DNA from: Pseudo-nitzschia pungens
Lineage: Eukaryota; Bacillariophyta; Bacillariophyceae; Bacillariales; Bacillariaceae
Length of the DNA: 64,000 nt
Assembly: GCA_037355855.1 (NCBI GenBank)
Contig: CM074758.1
Coordinates: 1,461,001 to 1,525,000 of the forward strand
Direction of reading: 5' to 3'
Below are positions 27,301 through 33,300 of the stretch, in pieces; position 1 is the first letter of the stretch; every line of letters starts with the position of its first letter. A model generated the notes under the pieces. The model saw nothing but the letters and a program-made list of their open reading frames with translations, made no database searches and was not told the DNA's origin. The position numbers and the translations under genes are program-made.

Positions 27301-30300
27301 ACTGGAGATTCCTTGTGAATCAATCAGTGTTGAATGCGGAGAACCAAGTGCATCACCATCAACAAGACCATCTCATAGCCCAAGTGAACCACCAAGCCAA
27401 ATTCCTTCTGTACGACCTAGCCAGTCTTTTGATCCAAGCGGTTTCCCAAGCAGGGTTCCCAGTAAAGAACCTAGTGAAACGCCAAGCACAGTACCAAGTT
27501 TTATCCCAAGCAATGTACCAAGCATGGAACCTAGCAGTTCTCCTTCTGGTATTCCAAGCATGGTCCCCAGCATGATTCCCAGCAATGTTCCAAGCATGAA
27601 GCCCAGCGATGTTCCAAGCATGGTCCCCAGCATGAAGCCCAGCAATGTTCCAAGCATGGAACCTAGCAGTTCTCCTTCTGGTATTCCAAGCATGGTCCCC
27701 AGCATGATTCCCAGCAATGTTCCAAGCATGAAGCCCAGCGATGTTCCAAGCATGGTCCCCAGCATGAAGCCCAGCAATGTTCCAAGCATGGAACCTAGCA
27801 GTTCTCCTTCTGGTATTCCAAGCATGGTCCCCAGCATGATTCCCAGCAATGTTCCAAGCATGAAGCCCAGCGATGTTCCAAGCATGGTCCCCAGCATGAA
27901 GCCCAGCAATGTTCCAAGCATGGAACCTAGCAGTTCTCCTTCTGGTATTCCAAGCATGGTCCCCAGCATGATTCCCAGCGATGTTCCAAGCATGGTACCC
28001 AGCATGAAGCCCAGCAATGTTCCAAGCATGGAACCTAGCAGTTCTCCTTCTGGTATTCCAAGCATGGTCCCCAGCATGATTCCCAGCAATGTTCCAAGCA
28101 TGAAGCCCAGCGATGTTCCAAGCATGGTCCCCAGCATGAAGCCCAGCAATGTTCCAAGCATGGAACCTAGCAGTTCTCCTTCTGGTATTCCAAGCATGGT
28201 CCCCAGCATGATTCCCAGCAATGTTCCAAGCATGAAGCCCAGCGATGTTCCAAGCATGGTCCCCAGCATGAAGCCCAGCAATGTTCCAAGCATGGAACCT
28301 AGCAGTTCTCCTTCTGGTATTCCAAGCATGGTCCCCAGCATGATTCCCAGCAATGTTCCAAGCATGAAGCCCAGCGATGTTCCAAGCATGGTCCCCAGCA
28401 TGAAGCCCAGCAATGTTCCAAGCATGGAACCTAGCAGTTCTCCTTCTGGTATTCCAAGCATGGTCCCCAGCATGATTCCCAGCAATGTTCCAAGCATGAA
28501 GCCCAGCGATGTTCCAAGCATGGTCCCCAGCATGAAGCCCAGCAATGTTCCAAGCATGGAACCTAGCAGTTCTCCTTCTGGTATTCCAAGCATGGTCCCC
28601 AGCATGATTCCCAGCAATGTTCCAAGCATGAAGCCCAGCGATGTTCCAAGCATGGTCCCCAGCATGAAGCCCAGCAATGTTCCAAGCATGGAACCTAGCA
28701 GTTCTCCTTCTGGTATTCCAAGCATGGTCCCCAGCATGATTCCCAGCAATGTTCCAAGCATGAAGCCCAGCGATGTTCCAAGCATGGTCCCCAGCATGAA
28801 GCCCAGCAATGTTCCAAGCATGGAACCTAGCAGTTCTCCTTCTGGTATTCCAAGCATGGTCCCCAGCATGATTCCCAGCAATGTTCCAAGCATGAAGCCC
28901 AGCGATGTTCCAAGCATGGTCCCCAGCATGAAGCCCAGCAATGTTCCAAGCATGGAACCTAGCAGTTCTCCTTCTGGTATTCCAAGCATGGTCCCCAGCA
29001 TGATTCCCAGCAATGTTCCAAGCATGAAGCCCAGCGATGTTCCAAGCATGGTCCCCAGCATGAAGCCCAGCAATGTTCCAAGCATGGAACCTAGCAGTTC
29101 TCCTTCTGGTATTCCAAGCATGGTCCCCAGCATGATTCCCAGCAATGTTCCAAGCATGAAGCCCAGCGATGTTCCAAGCATGGTCCCCAGCATGAAGCCC
29201 AGCAATGTTCCAAGCATGGAACCTAGCAGTTCTCCTTCTGGTATTCCAAGCATGGTCCCCAGCATGATTCCCAGCAATGTTCCAAGCATGAAGCCCAGCG
29301 ATGTTCCAAGCATGGTCCCCAGCATGAAGCCCAGCAATGTTCCAAGCATGGAACCTAGCAGTTCTCCTTCTGGTATTCCAAGCATGGTCCCCAGCATGAT
29401 TCCCAGCAATGTTCCAAGCATGAAGCCCAGCGATGTTCCAAGCATGGTCCCCAGCATGAAGCCCAGCAATGTTCCAAGCATGGAACCTAGCAGTTCTCCT
29501 TCTGGTATTCCAAGCATGGTCCCCAGCATGATTCCCAGCAATGTTCCAAGCATGAAGCCCAGCGATGTTCCAAGCATGGTCCCCAGCATGAAGCCCAGCA
29601 ATGTTCCAAGCATGGAACCTAGCAGTTCTCCTTCTGGTATTCCAAGCATGGTCCCCAGCATGATTCCCAGCAATGTTCCAAGCATGAAGCCCAGCGATGT
29701 TCCAAGCATGGTCCCCAGCATGAAGCCCAGCAATGTTCCAAGCATGGAACCTAGCAGTTCTCCTTCTGGTATTCCAAGCATGGTCCCCAGCATGATTCCC
29801 AGCAATGTTCCAAGCATGAAGCCCAGCGATGTTCCAAGCATGGTCCCCAGCATGAAGCCCAGCAATGTTCCAAGCATGGAACCTAGCAGTTCTCCTTCTG
29901 GTATTCCAAGCATGGTCCCCAGCATGATTCCCAGCAATGTTCCAAGCATGAAGCCCAGCGATGTTCCAAGCATGGTCCCCAGCATGAAGCCCAGCAATGT
30001 TCCAAGCATGGAACCTAGCAGTTCTCCTTCTGGTATTCCAAGCATGGTCCCCAGCATGATTCCCAGCAATGTTCCAAGCATGAAGCCCAGCGATGTTCCA
30101 AGCATGGTCCCCAGCATGAAGCCCAGCAATGTTCCAAGCATGGAACCTAGCAGTTCTCCTTCTGGTATTCCAAGCATGGTCCCCAGCATGATTCCCAGCA
30201 ATGTTCCAAGCATGAAGCCCAGCGATGTTCCAAGCATGGTCCCCAGCATGAAGCCCAGCAATGTTCCAAGCATGGAACCTAGCAGTTCTCCTTCTGGTAT

Positions 30301-33300
30301 TCCAAGCATGGTCCCCAGCATGATTCCCAGCAATGTTCCAAGCATGAAGCCCAGCGATGTTCCAAGCATGGTCCCCAGCATGAAGCCCAGCAATGTTCCA
30401 AGCATGGAACCTAGCAGTTCTCCTTCTGGTATTCCAAGCATGGTCCCCAGCATGATTCCAGCAATGTTCCAAGCCGATGTTCCAAGCATGGTCCCCAGCA
30501 TGAAGCCCAGCAATGTTCCAAGCATGGAACCTAGCAGTTCTCCTTCTGGTATTCCAAGCATGGTCCCCAGCATGATTCCCAGCAATGTTCCAAGCATGAA
30601 GCCCAGCGATGTTCCAAGCATGGTCCCCAGCATGAAGCCCAGCAATGTTCCAAGCATGGAACCTAGCAGTTCTCCTTCTGGTATTCCAAGCATGGTCCCC
30701 AGCATGATTCCCAGCAATGTTCCAAGCATGAAGCCCAGCGATGTTCCAAGCATGGTCCCCAGCATGAAGCCCAGCAATGTTCCAAGCATGGAACCTAGCA
30801 GTTCTCCTTCTGGTATTCCAAGCATGGTCCCCAGCATGATTCCCAGCAATGTTCCAAGCATGAAGCCCAGCGATGTTCCAAGCATGGTCCCCAGCATGAA
30901 GCCCAGCAATGTTCCAAGCATGGAACCTAGCAGTTCTCCTTCTGGTATTCCAAGCATGGTCCCCAGCATGATTCCCAGCAATGTTCCAAGCATGAAGCCC
31001 AGCGATGTTCCAAGCATGGTCCCCAGCATGAAGCCCAGCAATGTTCCAAGCATGGAACCTAGCAGTTCTCCTTCTGGTATTCCAAGCATGGTCCCCAGCA
31101 TGATTCCCAGCAATGTTCCAAGCATGAAGCCCAGCGATGTTCCAAGCATGGTCCCCAGCATGAAGCCCAGCAATGTTCCAAGCATGGAACCTAGCAGTTC
31201 TCCTTCTGGTATTCCAAGCATGGTCCCCAGCATGATTCCCAGCAATGTTCCAAGCATGAAGCCCAGCGATGTTCCAAGCATGGTCCCCAGCATGAAGCCC
31301 AGCAATGTTCCAAGCATGGAACCTAGCAGTTCTCCTTCTGGTATTCCAAGCATGGTCCCCAGCATGATTCCCAGCAATGTTCCAAGCATGAAGCCCAGCG
31401 ATGTTCCAAGCATGGTCCCCAGCATGAAGCCCAGCAATGTTCCAAGCATGGAACCTAGCAGTTCTCCTTCTGGTATTCCAAGCATGGTCCCCAGCATGAT
31501 TCCCAGCAATGTTCCAAGCATGAAGCCCAGCGATGTTCCAAGCATGGTCCCCAGCATGAAGCCCAGCAATGTTCCAAGCATGGAACCTAGCAGTTCTCCT
31601 TCTGGTATTCCAAGCATGGTCCCCAGCATGATTCCCAGCAATGTTCCAAGCATGAAGCCCAGCGATGTTCCAAGCATGGTCCCCAGCATGAAGCCCAGCA
31701 ATGTTCCAAGCATGGAACCTAGCAGTTCTCCTTCTGGTATTCCAAGCATGGTCCCCAGCATGATTCCCAGCAATGTTCCAAGCATGAAGCCCAGCGATGT
31801 TCCAAGCATGGTCCCCAGCATGAAGCCCAGCAATGTTCCAAGCATGGAACCTAGCAGTTCTCCTTCTGGTATTCCAAGCATGGTCCCCAGCATGATTCCC
31901 AGCAATGTTCCAAGCATGAAGCCCAGCGATGTTCCAAGCATGGTCCCCAGCATGAAGCCCAGCAATGTTCCAAGCATGGAACCTAGCAGTTCTCCTTCTG
32001 GTATTCCAAGCATGGTCCCCAGCATGATTCCCAGCAATGTTCCAAGCATGAAGCCCAGCGATGTTCCAAGCATGGTCCCCAGCATGAAGCCCAGCAATGT
32101 TCCAAGCATGGAACCTAGCAGTTCTCCTTCTGGTATTCCAAGCATGGTCCCCAGCATGATTCCCAGCAATGTTCCAAGCATGAAGCCCAGCGATGTTCCA
32201 AGCATGGTCCCCAGCATGAAGCCCAGCAATGTTCCAAGCATGGAACCTAGCAGTTCTCCTTCTGGTATTCCAAGCATGGTCCCCAGCATGATTCCCAGCA
32301 ATGTTCCAAGCATGAAGCCCAGCGATGTTCCAAGCATGGTCCCCAGCATGAAGCCCAGCAATGTTCCAAGCATGGAACCTAGCAGTTCTCCTTCTGGTAT
32401 TCCAAGCATGGTCCCCAGCATGATTCCCAGCAATGTTCCAAGCATGAAGCCCAGCGATGTTCCAAGCATGGTCCCCAGCATGAAGCCCAGCAATGTTCCA
32501 AGCATGGAACCTAGCAGTTCTCCTTCTGGTATTCCAAGCATGGTCCCCAGCATGATTCCCAGCAATGTTCCAAGCATGAAGCCCAGCAATGTTCCAAGCA
32601 TGGAACCTAGCAGTTCTCCTTCTGGTATTCCAAGCATGGTCCCCAGCATGATTCCCAGTAATGTTCCAAGCACGATCCCTAGCAATGTACCAAGTTCACC
32701 TCCTTCTGTTTCTTCAATGCCCACAGATTGCTACACCCCGTCTCCTGCTCAAGTTGTTGGACAGCTTTGTTACAATGGCTTTATGCCAGTAGAACCTATT
32801 CCATTTCCCACTGATGCACTTTTTATTAAGAATCAAGATGGGGCCAACCTTGATTTCATCGTCAGTCTTACCTGGCCTGGTGCAACTGGCATGGCTGTTT
32901 CACTGAGAAACACTCAAATGGAAACAAAATGTACAGTTATGGGAAATGTTGGTTATGGATACTCTCATGCTTTTGAAGGTGGTTGTACTCAGGGAACAAC
33001 AAGTGTCACAGTTGTGGCATACATGGATGATGCATTTGATCCTGATGAATGTGATGCCTGTAATGTTGATGATCTTGAAAATATGGAAGGAAACTACAGG
33101 TTCTGTGCATACAGACTGGAGATTCCTTGTGAATCAATCAGTGTTGAATGCGGAGAACCAAGTGCATCACCATCAACACGACCATCTCATAGCCCAAGTG
33201 AACCACCAAGCCAAATTCCTTCTGTACCACCTAGCCAGTCATTTGATCCAAGCGGTTTCCCAAGCAGGGTTCCCAGTAAAGAACCTAGTGAAACGCCAAG

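Noticed and set aside
3554..32672. CRISPR-like regular repeat array
   Set aside because: There are no unique spacers: the repeats are contiguous coding units in a eukaryotic gene.
3400..32724. Three very long antisense open frames (about 4422, 3259 and 1783 codons; LGTMLGTSLGFMLG-type) and an additional 1037-codon frame
   Set aside because: They mirror the 132-bp units: the unit is a multiple of 3 and lacks stops in these antisense phases. They end exactly where the arrays end, and have no signal, domain or independent start context.
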